Shown piece after piece: positions 22,796 through 34,510 of a stretch of DNA of 64,000 nt. Numbering within the stretch: the first letter of the stretch is position 1; the number at the start of each line of letters is the position of its first letter. The position numbers and the translations under genes are program-made. This stretch comes from Argentina anserina (Eukaryota; Streptophyta; Magnoliopsida; Rosales; Rosaceae): the NCBI RefSeq assembly GCF_933775445.1, contig NC_065872.1, positions 6,572,001 through 6,636,000 on the forward strand, read 5' to 3'. A model generated the notes under the pieces. That model was not told the DNA's origin, did not search any database, and saw only the letters and a list, made by a program, of their open reading frames with translations.

Positions 22796-24826
22796 TCAGA
22801 GAGACTCCAGATAGGATTTAGAGGTACTGCGATCTTCAGAAAGGAGACTCGTTAAGTATGATGCGCGTACATGAACAAGGCTGTTCACATAAGGAAGATA
22901 CTTTGCAAATCCAGCATTGTATCCTGCATTGTATGCGCCAAATCCGCCAATCAAATTACGCGTTAGTGTTCGAACTGTCCCAGCTTTCATATCATACGCA
23001 ATCACTCTGTCTTCAAGAAGAATTACTACAGCATCATCATTCACACCAAGCCAAAACCCTTGGCAATTCTTGGTGAGCAAGGGAAAGAAAACCAAGATCA
23101 AGATAAATTATATGCTTGAGATTCATGTCCAAATCACCATAGATTTCCAAGGTGTAACTATTGCCTTCTCTAACAGGAAGAATATAGCACAGCTCATCAC
23201 GCATCTCTGTTAAAACACCTTGCGGTCCACTGTTGGGAGGGAGTGACAGAATGCCATAGTGCTCCTCGTGCAAGTCAAAAGCAAGAATGGCTCCAGCAAA
23301 AGTTTCCCAGAAGACTACACCCTTCAGAAAGATTCCATCCCCAATCAACTTCGAGGCATCTGGCTCACAACACACAGTCTCAGCGAGTCTCCAGGAGCTT
23401 GACCTCGAAGAGTAAATCTCAAAACGGATAACTGGTTGATCAGATAAACATAGAGAAACTGCACACACAAGTTCGAAATGTGCTCTGAAGTTTAGTTCTG
23501 AAGGCTGAAAGGCTAGTGCCAAGGCTGATTGATCAGGTCCATGATATAAGTTTGGCGCTGGAAGCACTTTCCATTCCTCATTCACAGGGTTACAAATGAA
23601 GTAGCTATTTTGTTCAAAGCAGTTTTGGCAGCAGAGCAGACCCTTGCAAGCAGTTCTGATTGTAACAGTCTGAGGCAAGAATCTGAGGGATGGACTAGGA
23701 ATGCCATAAGCATCTCTATCGAGTGAGATGAAGGATGGCTTATCACCAGGGACTTGACAAAAAGGACCAGAGATGTTTCGGAAGGAGTGAGTTTGCTGGT
23801 GAGCTTTTGTTTAAAGGTTTCTTGGCTGAGGGTTTGCTATTTGCTAGGGTTTTTATATCTATAGTTTTGCATGTGTGGGCGTACACATGCCGGATTGAGC
23901 TTTTGTTTATCATCTTTGTTGGAATTAGACCTTTGCCCCCCTCCTTTGTTAAATAAATTAATTTAAAAAAATTGCTGGTAAGCAAAGAAGGGGGTTTCTA
24001 ATCAACATATCCCACTCTTTGCTAACAGTTCTGAATCTGCAAAGCGACTTGGCAGGGAGGAAATAAAGAGCATGATTCATGAACACATCCTGGATCTCCA
24101 TGTACTGCTTAAACCTTTTGTGTGGAAATTCATCATAAGATACATCTTGTACAGGAGAGATTCTTTTGCGAGGACCTATGTGGCTATGTCAAGCTGCAAT
24201 AAAGAATTAAATCATCAAGATGCATACAAGGATAAAAGCATAATTTAACCAGTAGTCTGGTGGGATGGACTAGGAATTGGCAGTCTGGTGGAAAATGAAT
24301 TAGCCTCCAAGTCGATCATCATCAAATCAAGCAAAAAAAAAAATAGTTATTTGCAACTACAGTGACCCTATTCTACATAAATTAATTTCTGAAATCTACA
24401 AAAGTATAATCCATAGCAGCAGCTTCCTTAGCCTAGTTGAACCTGAAGGAGCTATGAATGCTAAGGATTACATAGAGACCTAACAGTATTCCATTGATGC
24501 AATCAGTAAGTAAAGAAGGTCTATTTAGCCAGAGGAATATCAAATTACTAGTTTACTATATTATTTAGACACCAAGTTGAGATACAGAGTGAGCTAAATG
24601 GTTTATAGGAAATAGACACTACTAAAACTAGCTAAGAGTTTCAATAAGTAGTAACGGCATTGTTCCAAGGACATACCACATCAGAGCGATCCTCCACTTT
24701 GAGCTCATTCGAAGACTGTATATGCTGTTCTGCAATGTCATCAAACAGATCATCTTAAGAATCAGAGTCAGAATCATAGTCCACAAGCTTCACATTACCA
24801 ATGTGATGCTCCTCAGAACTCGCCAT
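22796..24826 (-). pseudogene. F-box gene B, disrupted paralogue of gene A
   Basis: Same two-exon layout as gene A: first exon about 24677-24826 starting MASSEEHHIGNVKLVDYDSD, second from about 24193. Recognisable parts are the F-box segment (LYFLPAKSLCRFRTVSKEWD), then SGPFCQVPGDKPSF, CNPVNEEWKVLPAP, FEIYSSRSSSWRL and the C-terminal LPYVNSLVHV shared with A. Lesions visible by comparison with A are a TAA at 24755-24757 in exon 1, one extra base in a C run (G run at 23990-23994 on the plus strand), a 167 bp retroposed insert at 23805-23971 with stops, and one extra base near 23046 (GCTTGGTGTGAAT where GCTTGTGTGAAT is expected). It cannot encode the full protein and is therefore annotated as a pseudogene. 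Confidence 0.85.
23805..23971 (+). mobile_element. Retroposed insert (LINE-like 3' end) inside F-box B
   Basis: 167 bp flanked by 12 bp direct repeats TTGCTGGTGAGC (23793-23804) and TTGCTGGTAAGC (23972-23983), which differ at one base. The plus-strand right end is A-rich (AAATAAATTAATTTAAAAAA). A long variable target duplication plus a terminal A tail is the signature of target-primed reverse transcription. The phrase TTGTTGGAATTAGACC followed by CCCCCCTCCTTTGTT resembles the 3' ends of plant L1-type LINEs. Only the 3' end is present, so it would be a strongly 5'-truncated copy. Removing it restores the F-box reading around the AHQQ segment apart from one extra base nearby. Confidence 0.7.
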
Positions 24827-24828
24827 TA

Positions 24829-25484
24829 CTGTGACATGACAAATCGCATTAAGTTCAAAGAAGAGAGTTTCCCATAAATACAGTGAAAAATTAGAAACAA
24901 TTAAAACTAATGATACGTTTTCCCAATGAACTTGGTTTCCAAACCCTAATTTTGCTTGACAAAGAAGAAAATCTCACAAAATCCCACAAAATCGATATTT
25001 TGAAACAGAACATGAATCAGATTTTGAGGGTAACCCTATTCCCTATATGAAGATTTATATCATGTCAAATCTTGGGCAAATTGGTAAAAATTTCCGACTT
25101 GGGTTTCTTGATTTCTTAACAAAGATTCAGTCTTTTCTGTTCTAAGATTCCTATTCAAACCGCAAACACATACATCAACTTACTAAAGAATCCATCTTTT
25201 ATTTACTGCCTTTCTCAGTTGACAAAACATGTCAAGAGAATCAAGAATTGAACAAAACAAAGGCGTCTCATAAAAATCCAGAACGAATTAGGAACGAACA
25301 AACCAAAAACAAGCAAATGATTAATACAAACACGTATAAAATCCAAAACGAAAAAGCGTTAAAAGTTCAAGCTTGGTGACAATTTCGCCAAAAAGTACCG
25401 AAATTAAAAACAGAGAAAAATGCCGTGTCATTTAGAGGGATTATATATTTATATATACGACTGAAAAGAAAACGAGTAACGCAC
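24829..25484 (-). other. 5'UTR intron of F-box pseudogene B
   Basis: Donor ACG|GTGCGTTAC ending at 25484 and acceptor TCACAG|TAATGG just before the start codon. It matches the 5'UTR intron position of gene A. Confidence 0.55.
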
Positions 25485-27361
25485 CGTCGTAGGGGTGAGA
25501 GAGGCGACCAGAGACCGAATGCGGCGGGGGCGGGAATTTCACCGTTGAGAGAAGCAGTTAAAGTGAGGCAGAGGGATGAGCCTCATAAGGGTTTGAGTAA
25601 TGTAGGACTGCTGTTCAGTGCGGATCTAGGATCCGAGGGATAGATGAGCGGAAAAAGTTTCACTTATGTAAAATTTTATTTGCGACAAAAAAATAATGTA
25701 CATATGTAAAATTATTATAAACTAACAATAAAAATGGAAAACATAAAAAGAAAAAGAATAATAATAAATAACATATATATGCAAATTATTAACCAAATGT
25801 GCAATGATCCTAAGCACTGAACCTTTTTTCTTCATGCATCACTGAGTCTCTCCCTTTATGTATATATAATATAAGGCATCACCACTCCATTCCACATTTC
25901 TACCATTAACAAAGATGAAATTCAATATCTGTCATGTAGCCCATAACCACAACACATAAGCCAAAGACATCTGTAATTTTTACCCAACAGAAAACAAAGA
26001 TTAAGAAGGAATGATATAATTCATACCCAGCGGAAGCTGGGCTTGCGTCCTCATAGATCCGCCTCTGCTGCTGTTACGTGTGCGACGGTTATTGGGTAGA
26101 GATGGGAATGGCGGTAAGGTAGGGAAAGAACATGTTAGCGCGGGGCTCAAGTTTCAAGTTCCCCAATATTTGAACTCAATTTTAAGAGTTGTCCAAAACA
26201 AAAAGTAACAAAAAACTCATTGCAATTTTAAGAGGCAAAAAGGCTGATTCATTGGTAAACAAAAGGAAAATGTTACTAATTTTCTGGACTGTCGAATACC
26301 TCAACGGGTTTTTTTAGCTTATTAGCAATTCTTTTTAAGGATTTTTTATTCATACATATAAAAAGACATTTGAACATATTTGGTAGTTAGACCTCCAATT
26401 TACATTGACAAACAACTAAAATATTATTTAGACCTTCATAATTTTCCCAAAATTCACATAGTTTAATAAAATTGATAAAACTATTTTCACATTAAAATTC
26501 ATTCAATTGATTCAAACCTATTATAACTATATCGAGTCTTTCGATCTGGTTTGTTCATAATCACAGTATAATTAGCAAATATAATTTATCTACAATTTAT
26601 AACAACAAATGCAATCAAAGGGCAATAAAACAACTTTTTTTTAAAAAAAACCTCTACAAAGTGAGAATAATATTTTTGTTTGGATGCATATGAATTATTC
26701 AAAACGATAATAGTTTAGTTAGATAAGCAAACAGTTTGTTTGAAATCATTACGGTATGAAAAAAAATTGAAAAATCAAATGTATGGTACTGAGATCTTTG
26801 TTTTTTTGTTTATTCTTATATTTGTATTTATTGGTAATTTCACATTAGTTTTCAAAGTCAATATTAATTTGAAAAAAGATTGAGGTCTAAGTACTGCTTT
26901 AGGAGGTATGAATATAAAGTGTTTGTTTGGTATTGTTTCACAATACCGTTTTTCATATTATGAATTTGGAAACGGTAGTGATAAATGTTCGATGCACTGG
27001 ATACTGGAAACAAAGAGAATTGTTTTCACAATACAACTCAAAACTACCGAGTAATTTTTGAACACAATCTTTTCACATTTCCATTATTTTTCAAATACAA
27101 CCAAAGACCAAAAGCACGTAACTGGTCGTGCTTAATATACTCTTCACCAAAAACTAAACTCATCACCGAGCTTTATTTCAATCAACAAGACTCATGTTAC
27201 TTCTCTCCCCAATTAAAACCCTCAAGTTTTAATGTAGTTGTTTCACTGGTGTCTTCCTATAACTTTCTCTTACTCTTATTGCTTTTCAATTTCTTGGATT
27301 TGTGAACTCCTGTCTATTAACTGAAAGCTATTCAAAAGCCCTACACCTGCAATTGAGAGAG
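25485..27361. other. Promoter side of pseudogene B and AT-rich intergenic DNA
   Basis: The first 150 bases are GC-richer and include the presumed untranslated first exon of B. The rest is AT-rich without recognisable genes. A short GA run (about 27354-27366) precedes the LTR element and supplies its target site. Confidence 0.45.
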
Positions 27362-27366
27362 AGAGA

Positions 27367-28389
27367 TGTTAGAAAAAGCAGTGATATATTGCATATATAA
27401 TTTAATAAATTGAATTATAAATAATTATAAACCAGAAACTAAACATGTAGTTCTAATAACGAAGAACACGAAAAGAAATTCAACCAAAATACCGAACGAT
27501 TAGTGATGGAGGAATTAGTCGAGACGTGTGTGATACCACACTGTCCTTAAGACGTTTACGCCTCCTCTATCGGTGTAAGGATGCTCGGCGCTTGTCTCCC
27601 AGGATATAACGACTAAACAGTTCTAGAAAGTTGCACTACTAACTAGAACCCTCAACGAACTCGAAAGGTACCTCTTTCTATCACCAGAGAAAAGCTAAGA
27701 ACTTTGAGAGTGAGAGAGGATTGTGTTTCGAATGGAATTTTACAATGAAAGGATGGTGGCTATTTATACAGTGAGGATTTGCAATCAGCAATGAATAAGA
27801 TGGCTGTTATAGAAATCAAAAGATCATAACATATATGAGTTACATATGTTACAAGCACTGATTTCAATTCTTTTATAATTCTCCATAACACATAATAACA
27901 CAGTTGTTACAAAAGAATAATTTGAACAGTCAAGAGAATTTGAAAAGTCAAAACCGAATTTTTGGAAATGCAAAAACAATCTGCGTTCCGACCCTCAATT
28001 CGGTGTTGCATTCGTGTCCACAGGTCGCACAGACATACACGAGTTTCTCTTGTGACCTAGGATTTGCACCCGCCCTGCGCGTGCGCGAGAGGGTATAAGA
28101 GGGTTTACACACTTTACAATCCATACACCATGGATTCTATATAAAGTCTTTTCAACACTTCTCTTTTCCAATGTAGGACAAACACTTTCCCCTCATTCTA
28201 AATAGCCATCTTTGAGTGACAATTTCTTATTCACCCACAAACCAAATTACACAAATAAACATATGATCTTGTAGCCCTCATTATGGAGAACTCAAATCTA
28301 TGTTCATCTTTGATTAATTATAAGTTTAACTTAATTAAATTAATCAATTATAATTTGGTTTTAAATGGTTTATTAACCATTTTCCAACA
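27367..28389 (-). repeat. 3' LTR of the gag-only element
   Basis: 1023 bp LTR in minus orientation. It carries the block (about 27807-27985) missing from its partner, and TG...CA ends on the plus strand. Confidence 0.85.
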
Positions 28390-28779
28390 TGTATGAATCA
28401 GATCAAGGGGTTCACTGTTTCTTTCAACACTTTGGAAAGATGATCTAGTCAGTTTTATCTCTACACAAGTTTACACTTATGCATGTTAATTGACATATAT
28501 TATATTCTTCACTACCATAAATTAGGAAGACTCATATAAGTGTAATAACTAGTTTTTGACAATAAACAATCCACCACCCATAGCTCTATATCAATTTCAG
28601 ACAAAACACATTTGTCAACATTGAGTTTTATACTCATAAAACCCTTAAGAACATACATCAATTTATTCGATAATTTTAGTTCCGTTCTACAGATCAATCC
28701 AAAAACTTGGCTTGGTCATACCATAGCTCTAAGTCATTTAGTCCCCAGTCATAATCACTGACTTTTTCCATGTTATCCT

Positions 28780-29728
28780 CTGATGTCATGCATCAGAGGT
28801 TCATGTCAGCAACCTCTTGAGTGACGGCTTCAATCAGGTTTGCCTCCTTCTTTTTGTTCCTCTTTGGTTTGTTGCAGTCAACAGACTTGTGACCAGTCTT
28901 GTCACAGTTGTAGCACTTGCCTTCAAACCTTGACTTCTTGGAGATGTCTCATTTCGGCCCCAGCTTGGACCCTTGATACTTGTCTTTCTTGTTTTTGGAA
29001 CCTTGACCATGTTCCATCATGTTTGCCTTGACAGAGACATCATTGATCCATGCTTTCTTTTCGGATCCTCGGTTGTCTTCCTCAATGCGAAGCCTGACCT
29101 CTAGATCCTCCATGGTCATTTCCTTTCGCTTGTGCTTCAAATAATTCTTTAAGTCCTTCCAAGCAGGTGGTAACTTTTCAATAGCACATGCCACTTGAAA
29201 ACTTTCACCTAGCTGCATTCCTTCAGCGTGAATCTCATGCAGGATTAGCTGAATCTCAGAGAATTGACTCATCACGGTCTTTGAATCCACCATTTTATAA
29301 TCAAGGAAGCGGCCCACGATAAACCTCTTGGCGCCGGCATCCTCGGTCTTATATTTTTTCTCCAAGGATTCTCATAGCTCCTTTGCCATTCCCAGGCTAA
29401 TGTACACATTGTACAATGAGTCGGCTAGACCATTCATGATATAATTCCTACATAAGTAGTCATAATTATTCCATGCATTCACAGCAGCAATCTTTTCTTG
29501 ATCGCCTTGGTCATCTTCCTTGAACTCAGGAGCATTCTCCGTCAGAAATCTTGCCAGATTCAGAGTGGTTAGATAAAACATCATCTTTTGTTGCCACCTC
29601 TTGAAATGAAAACCGTTGAACTTCTCAGGTTTTTTCCCATAGGATACTGAGACAGGTACAACGGGGGCAGCAGGCACAGTTGGCATCAAAGGTCCCTTGC
29701 CATTTCCAGAATTTTCTTCGTTAGTCAT
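28780..29728 (-). pseudogene. copia gag with two nonsense mutations
   Basis: Starts MTNEENSGNGKGP at 29728. It contains the typical gag phrases FNGFHFKRWQQKMMFYLTTL and LGESFQVACAIEKLPPAWKD, and a CCHC knuckle CYNCDKTGHKSVDC near 28900. The frame is broken by TGA after MAKEL (near 29370, where Trp is usual in related gags) and by another TGA after SKLGPK (near 28947). The sequence fades after the knuckle and no protease motif follows. Confidence 0.85.
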
Positions 29729-29833
29729 TTTCGGAAACTGAAACACACACACAAAGTGTAAGTTTTCTTGAAAATTTGTAGAAAAATATCGAATACAAAT
29801 TATATAAGCAATATCAATTAAACGTCTTAAGAT

Positions 29834-30680
29834 TGTTAGAAAAAGCAGTGATATATTACATATATAATTTAATAAACTGAATTATAAATAATTATAAACC
29901 AGAAACTAAACATGTAGTTCTAATAACGAAGAACACGAAAAGAAATTCAACCAAAATACCGAACGATTAGTGATGGAGGAACTAGTTGAGACGTGTGTGA
30001 TACCACACTGTCCTTAAGACGTTTACGCCTCCTCTATCGGTGCAAGAATGCTCGGCGCTTGTCTCCCATGATATAACGACTAAACAGTTCTAGAAAGTTG
30101 CACTACTAACTAGAACCCCCAACGAACTCGAAAGGTACCTCTTTCTATCACCAGAGAAAAACTAAGAATTTTGAGAGTGTGAGAGGATTGTGTTTCGAAT
30201 GGAATTTTACAATGAAAGGATGGTGGCTATTTATACAGTGAGGATTTGCAATCAGCAATGAATAAGAATTTGCGTTCCGACCCTCAATTCGGTGTTGCAT
30301 TCGTGTCCGCAGGTCGCACGGGCATACACGAGTTTCCCTTGTGACCTGAGATTTGCACCCCCTCCTGCGCGTGCGCGAGAGGGTATAAGGGGGCTTACAC
30401 ACTTTACAATCCATACACAATGGATGCTATATAAAGTCTTTTCAACACTTCTCTTTTCCAATGTGGGACAAACACTTTCTCCTCATTCTAAATAGTAATC
30501 TTTGAGTGACAATTTCTTATTCACCCACAAACCAAATTACACAAACAAACATATGATCTTGTAGCCCTCATTATGGAGAACTCAAATCTATGTTCATCTT
30601 TAATTAATTATAAGTTTAACTTAATTAAATTAATCAATTATAATTTGGTTTTAAATGGTTTATTAATCATTTTTCCAACA
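29834..30680 (-). repeat. 5' LTR of the gag-only element
   Basis: 847 bp partner of 27367-28389. AATGAATAAG joins directly to a version of TTTGCGTTCCGACC, as expected for a deletion of about 175 bp at a short homology. Confidence 0.85.
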
Positions 30681-30685
30681 AGAGA

Positions 30686-31600
30686 GAGAGAGAGAGCTCT
30701 AAATTTTCATCCTCCTGCCAATATTCCCAACTAAGCTAGCTCTCATGAGATAGATCTTTGAGATTTTTAGATTGAGATTTGAATTAGGTGGGATTTTTTT
30801 TGTTAAAATATAACGCTCTCTGCTAGTTTTGGATATAAAAGTAGAAAACCATATTCAGATTTATGTTTATGCAATTGTGCATGCCTTGATACACAATCTT
30901 GTAGACACGTATGGTTATATAGGGAGAGTGTACAAGAAAGGCTAACAACTGTTGGGAAGTAGAAGATAATAGTCTTAATTTTGAACTTGTTTTACTTTTT
31001 AATGTATTGAAACTGTTTCCTAAGAAGTCACCGAACAAGTTCTCAAAACTTGAGAATCCAAAATACAACTTCTTGTTTTCATTTTGTAAAATAATATTTA
31101 AAATATTGTTTCGTAAACCCGGACAGGGCTTAATAGCCATAGAACCAGCAAAATTATTTTCTTTTAATTATATTCAATTTAACACTTATATTTCCCTTAC
31201 TACCCTCATCTTGTACCCAACAAATAGACAATGCGAACACCGACCGTAGGTACTGTGACTGTTAGTTTGCTTAATATCAAGATTTTATATGAATTGAAAT
31301 GTTTCAGTTGAAGTCAAACATCACTATTCAACTTTCGAATTTCAAGGTAGAATATTAAAGATCCACAGCCACTGAAGGTTTAATAACAGAACATAACAAG
31401 CACCAGGTCCTCGAATGCTCATACGAAATAAGCAGTCCATCGAGTCCAACTCATGGGCATTAGATAGCCATGAACACAGGACTAGTAAAAGCATAACTAG
31501 AAACTGAAGCAATTAGTTCTAAACATAACCAACAACTACTAGTGTCTTTTCTTCAGGTTTGCAATTGTGTAAATTGGACAGAAGGATCCGCAAGAAGCAA
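30686..31600. other. Intergenic stretch and 3' flank of F-box C
   Basis: AT-rich DNA. The last 250 bases are probably the 3' untranslated region of the minus-strand F-box gene C. No other gene was seen. Confidence 0.45.
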
Positions 31601-32689
31601 CTAGATCTCGACGAGGCTGTTTACATGAGGAACAAATGTCCCATTGTATGGCCCATCACTTACGAACAGAGTTTCTTTAGTCCGCAGGTTGTACGAATAG
31701 AGTTTTGAGCCAATCCGGTACAACACCAGATTCCCACTTGCAAACAGTAAATTATGAGTAGAACTACCGGGCATTGAAGCTCCTGGTGCAGGAGTAAGAT
31801 TAATTGAAAGTTTGCTTTCCCATGCCCTGGCCTTGCTGTACATCTGCATTGTGTTTGTGTAAGCATTAGACAACACACTTACGGTTATTCCATTACCCTG
31901 AGATCTGGTCGAACAAAGCTTTCCATCAATCACACCCAAAACTGAATCATGATAACCATGGCCATAAAGGAGTTGTGCCCTCTCCATCCTCAGGTCAAAA
32001 GCAAGGATCCTACCACTCGGTATGCGCCAATAAATTATGTCATTCGCATAAACACCAGATCTTGGCATAATAGATCCACTGCCATAGATAATCTCACCAG
32101 AAATTCGCCAAGACCCCTCCTTGGAGGAATAGATCTCAAATTCATGTCCGCCCTCAAAGTCGACTGATGGGAAAGCACAGACCAGCTTGTACTCGGCCAC
32201 AAAATTAAACAAAGATGGTTTAAAGATGAGAACCACAGCAGGGTCAGAACCGTGGGAAGCATTTGGCTTAGGAAGTTTTTTCCACTGCTTAGTAACAGCA
32301 TTGCACACGTAGTAAGCCTTATAGCCTTCACGTCCCTGGCAGCAAAGTAGTCCATTGCAAGAAGCCCTTATGTCAACTGGCTCGGGCAAAAACATCAGAG
32401 ACGGGTCTGGAACACCATAGGCCATGGAATCAATAGAAACAAATGAAGGTGGGATTGATGGCGAAGCAAGAAAGAAGCCCGAGACATCTGAAAAGCTAGT
32501 CGACTGCTTGTGGGCAAAGAAAGGAGATCTAATCTGCATCTTCCAGTCCTTACAAACCCCACTGAACCTGAAAAGTGATTTGGCAGGCAGGAATGGGAGC
32601 GCATGATCCTTGATTATATCCTTCAGGTCCAAGTATATCATGCTGTTCTTGTTTGCTATCAACTCTTTTCCTCTCCTAGCTCGATCCAT
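31601..32689 (-). CDS. F-box protein C (At5g49610-like)
   Basis: Predicted SCF ubiquitin ligase adaptor, encoded in one exon of 362 residues. The F-box lies near the N-terminus (DHALPFLPAKSLFRFSGVCK at about 28-47, then SPFFAHKQ). It is followed by an F-box-associated repeat region with NGLLCCQG, YYVCNAVTKQWKKLPKP and FEIYSSKEGSWRI, ending FVPHVNSLVEI. It shares the order of landmarks with genes A and B and the final PxVNSLV motif, but lacks their Ser/Asp-rich first exon. A 5'UTR intron at 32722-33290 precedes the start codon. The frame is intact and the target is unknown. Confidence 0.88.
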   Translation of the reverse strand: MDRARRGKELIANKNSMIYLDLKDIIKDHALPFLPAKSLFRFSGVCKDWKMQIRSPFFAHKQSTSFSDVSGFFLASPSIPPSFVSIDSMAYGVPDPSLMFLPEPVDIRASCNGLLCCQGREGYKAYYVCNAVTKQWKKLPKPNASHGSDPAVVLIFKPSLFNFVAEYKLVCAFPSVDFEGGHEFEIYSSKEGSWRISGEIIYGSGSIMPRSGVYANDIIYWRIPSGRILAFDLRMERAQLLYGHGYHDSVLGVIDGKLCSTRSQGNGITVSVLSNAYTNTMQMYSKARAWESKLSINLTPAPGASMPGSSTHNLLFASGNLVLYRIGSKLYSYNLRTKETLFVSDGPYNGTFVPHVNSLVEI

Positions 32690-32721
32690 TGCGCTCTCAA
32701 CTAACTATCATCACGCTTAAA

Positions 32722-33290
32722 CTGCAGTCAAATCAACCCACCTTACCTTATCAGCAAGAAAGCCAAAACTACACTTTTCACCTAACCACAAAAAAAAAGG
32801 GACACATTTAGACACTGATATTCAAGCGATGCTATCTCTTGTCTGGTAACTGAAAGAACAATGAGTCAAATGTTCTCCATACTCAGGACAGAACACTGAT
32901 AACGTAACTCGTACTCAATTTCTCAAATTCTTAACAATCAATGACCACTATTAGCTTGTTTATTCAACAAAAGACGATCCACATTCCACAATCTCATGAA
33001 TCAAACAGCGATTCCGAACCTCATGAACTCTTCACAGCCAATTAGCACAAAGAATATGAATCAGGAATCAGAAAATCAATACGAAAATAACAAACGCAAT
33101 CCCTAACCCCTTGAAGTGCTAAAGAATCAACAGCACAGATTAAACTCAAATTCACAGCAATCAAAACACGCAAGGCGATGCTAACACAATGAATACGCAA
33201 AAAACAGCGACGACCAGTCTTCAAAGACCCTAGAAACTTTTCGCAGAATCCAATCAAATCAAATCAAAGTGAGAGAATGAGAGATCGTAC
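32722..33290 (-). other. 5'UTR intron of F-box gene C
   Basis: Donor CGATCG|GTACGATC at 33290 and acceptor TGACTGCAG|TTTAAGCG at 32722, about 30 bases upstream of ATG. The presumed first exon lies at about 33291-33345. Confidence 0.65.
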
Positions 33291-33345
33291 CGATCGGGAT
33301 TGCGGCGGCGAACGGCGGAGGGAGGGGCTTGGACGTGATGATCGA

Positions 33346-33736
33346 GACTATCTATTTTGATGTGAAAGATAAAAGAGAGGCCCAGCTTGGACTTGTAGTC
33401 AATTTTCTTCTTGGACTTTGTGGGATTTTACATCTTCCGTGAAGAATAAGGTTCTTTTTTTTTTCTTTACGGAAAAGAATTTCGGTGTTATTGGTAGTAT
33501 CACTATTTTGTGCTTAAATCCTGGTTAAGCTTCCTTGATAGTTAATTATGTTCCAAATCCACATGTGTTTGTATGACTTTGAAGCTCCCAAATAACATGA
33601 ATTGTGAAGAAAATGGGAGGATCGGTGTGCATCGTTTGACCAATCCAAATTATAGGAATTGTCTTTAAACTTGTACAGTGTTAATTGAGACTTGCAGAAC
33701 TAATATATATATATACACATATATACACATATATAC
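33346..33736. other. Promoter side of F-box C, ending in a TA/CA microsatellite
   Basis: AT-rich upstream DNA. At 33702-33736 an imperfect (TA)n(CA) run borders the palindromic element that follows. No gene was seen. Confidence 0.45.
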
Positions 33737-34152
33737 GAGGCTTTTCAGGTAAATAGGTCATTATCTTAGTTTAATGTACGGATTTTCGTTTTTGACCAAC
33801 TTTTCGATCGATTTTTCACATTTTCCACCTTCTAATATCTAAATTATAACGTATAGATATCTCTATAAATTTTCAGCCGATTTCATGATCATTAAGTTAT
33901 CGAACTAATAAAAAAACCAATGGACGTATTGAATTTACCGAATTTGAACCGTTCACATTTTGAGTAGAAAATCGAAGTTATGAGTACCTTAACTTTTATG
34001 GAATCGACTGAAATTTTGGGGAGATGATCTATACGTTATTACCTAGATATTGGACGGTGGAGATGTGAAAACTCGATTGAAAAGTTGGTCAAAATGAAAA
34101 TGAAAATATGTACCTTAAGCTAAGATAAAGACCTCCTTACCTAAAAAGTCTC
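33737..34152. mobile_element. Palindromic MITE-like element in a TA microsatellite, copy 1
   Basis: 416 bp with long inverted termini. The left end is GAGGCTTTTCAGGTAAATAG; the right end, inverted, reads GAGACTTTTTAGGTAAGGAG. The similarity continues for at least 43 bases. The interior is also largely self-complementary (ATAACGTATAGATAT against ATCTATACGTTAT). It is flanked on both sides by TA repeats (to 33736 and from 34153). The interior matches the element at 56687-57084. It has no coding capacity. Confidence 0.7.
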
Positions 34153-34236
34153 ATATATATATATATATATATAATGTGAGAATTGAAATCCGGCGTATAT
34201 AACTGCGAACTCTTTGCTACAAGTCTTATGGTTGTG

Positions 34237-34384
34237 CCAATGCCGAGTAGGGCAAGGCAAGACAAGGCAATGTCAATGCAAGGTAGGGGCAACCAAGACC
34301 AATGCACGACAAGGCCAGACTAGGCATGGGCAATGCAATGTCAATACCGAGCAGGCCAAGACCAGGGCAAGGCGATGCCAAAGA
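34237..34384. repeat. Degenerate GGCAAGRC-type minisatellite
   Basis: About 150 bases of loosely repeated phrases such as GGCAAGGCAAGACAAGGCAA and CAATGTCAATGC. The open frame through it has no protein features. Confidence 0.5.
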
Positions 34385-34510
34385 AGCTTGCTAGTTGATG
34401 CATAATACTTTTTATACCTCCCTTGCTCAACTTTGCCGAATAGCAAGTCTAAAAATAAGGATTTTATTTCAATTTCCTTTACTAGTATAATTTATTTGGC
34501 AATTAAAATA

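Larger units (their letters stand above)
27367..30680 (-). mobile_element. Ty1/copia-type LTR element retaining only gag
   Basis: A 3314 bp element flanked by target duplication AGAGA (27362-27366 and 30681-30685). The LTRs are 27367-28389 (1023 bp) and 29834-30680 (847 bp). They start TGTTAGAAAAAGCAGTGATA and end TTTTCCAACA. The size difference comes from a block of about 175 bp present only in the left LTR (about 27807-27985). The LTRs also differ at numerous single bases, so this insertion is older than the other two. Gag on the minus strand fixes the orientation. Protease, integrase and reverse transcriptase are absent. I could not find a convincing primer binding site or polypurine tract. 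Confidence 0.88.

Noticed and set aside
23805..23971. Reading the F-box B insert as a spliced intron
   Set aside because: It is bordered by a 12 bp direct repeat and an A-rich tail, and no GT-AG pair at its edges gives a clean frame. Two further single-base lesions break the gene anyway.
31007..31249. 80-codon plus-strand open frame
   Set aside because: AT-rich Lys/Phe/Asn composition with no conserved motif; intergenic.
34214..34405. Open frame of 63 codons
   Set aside because: It is translated minisatellite.
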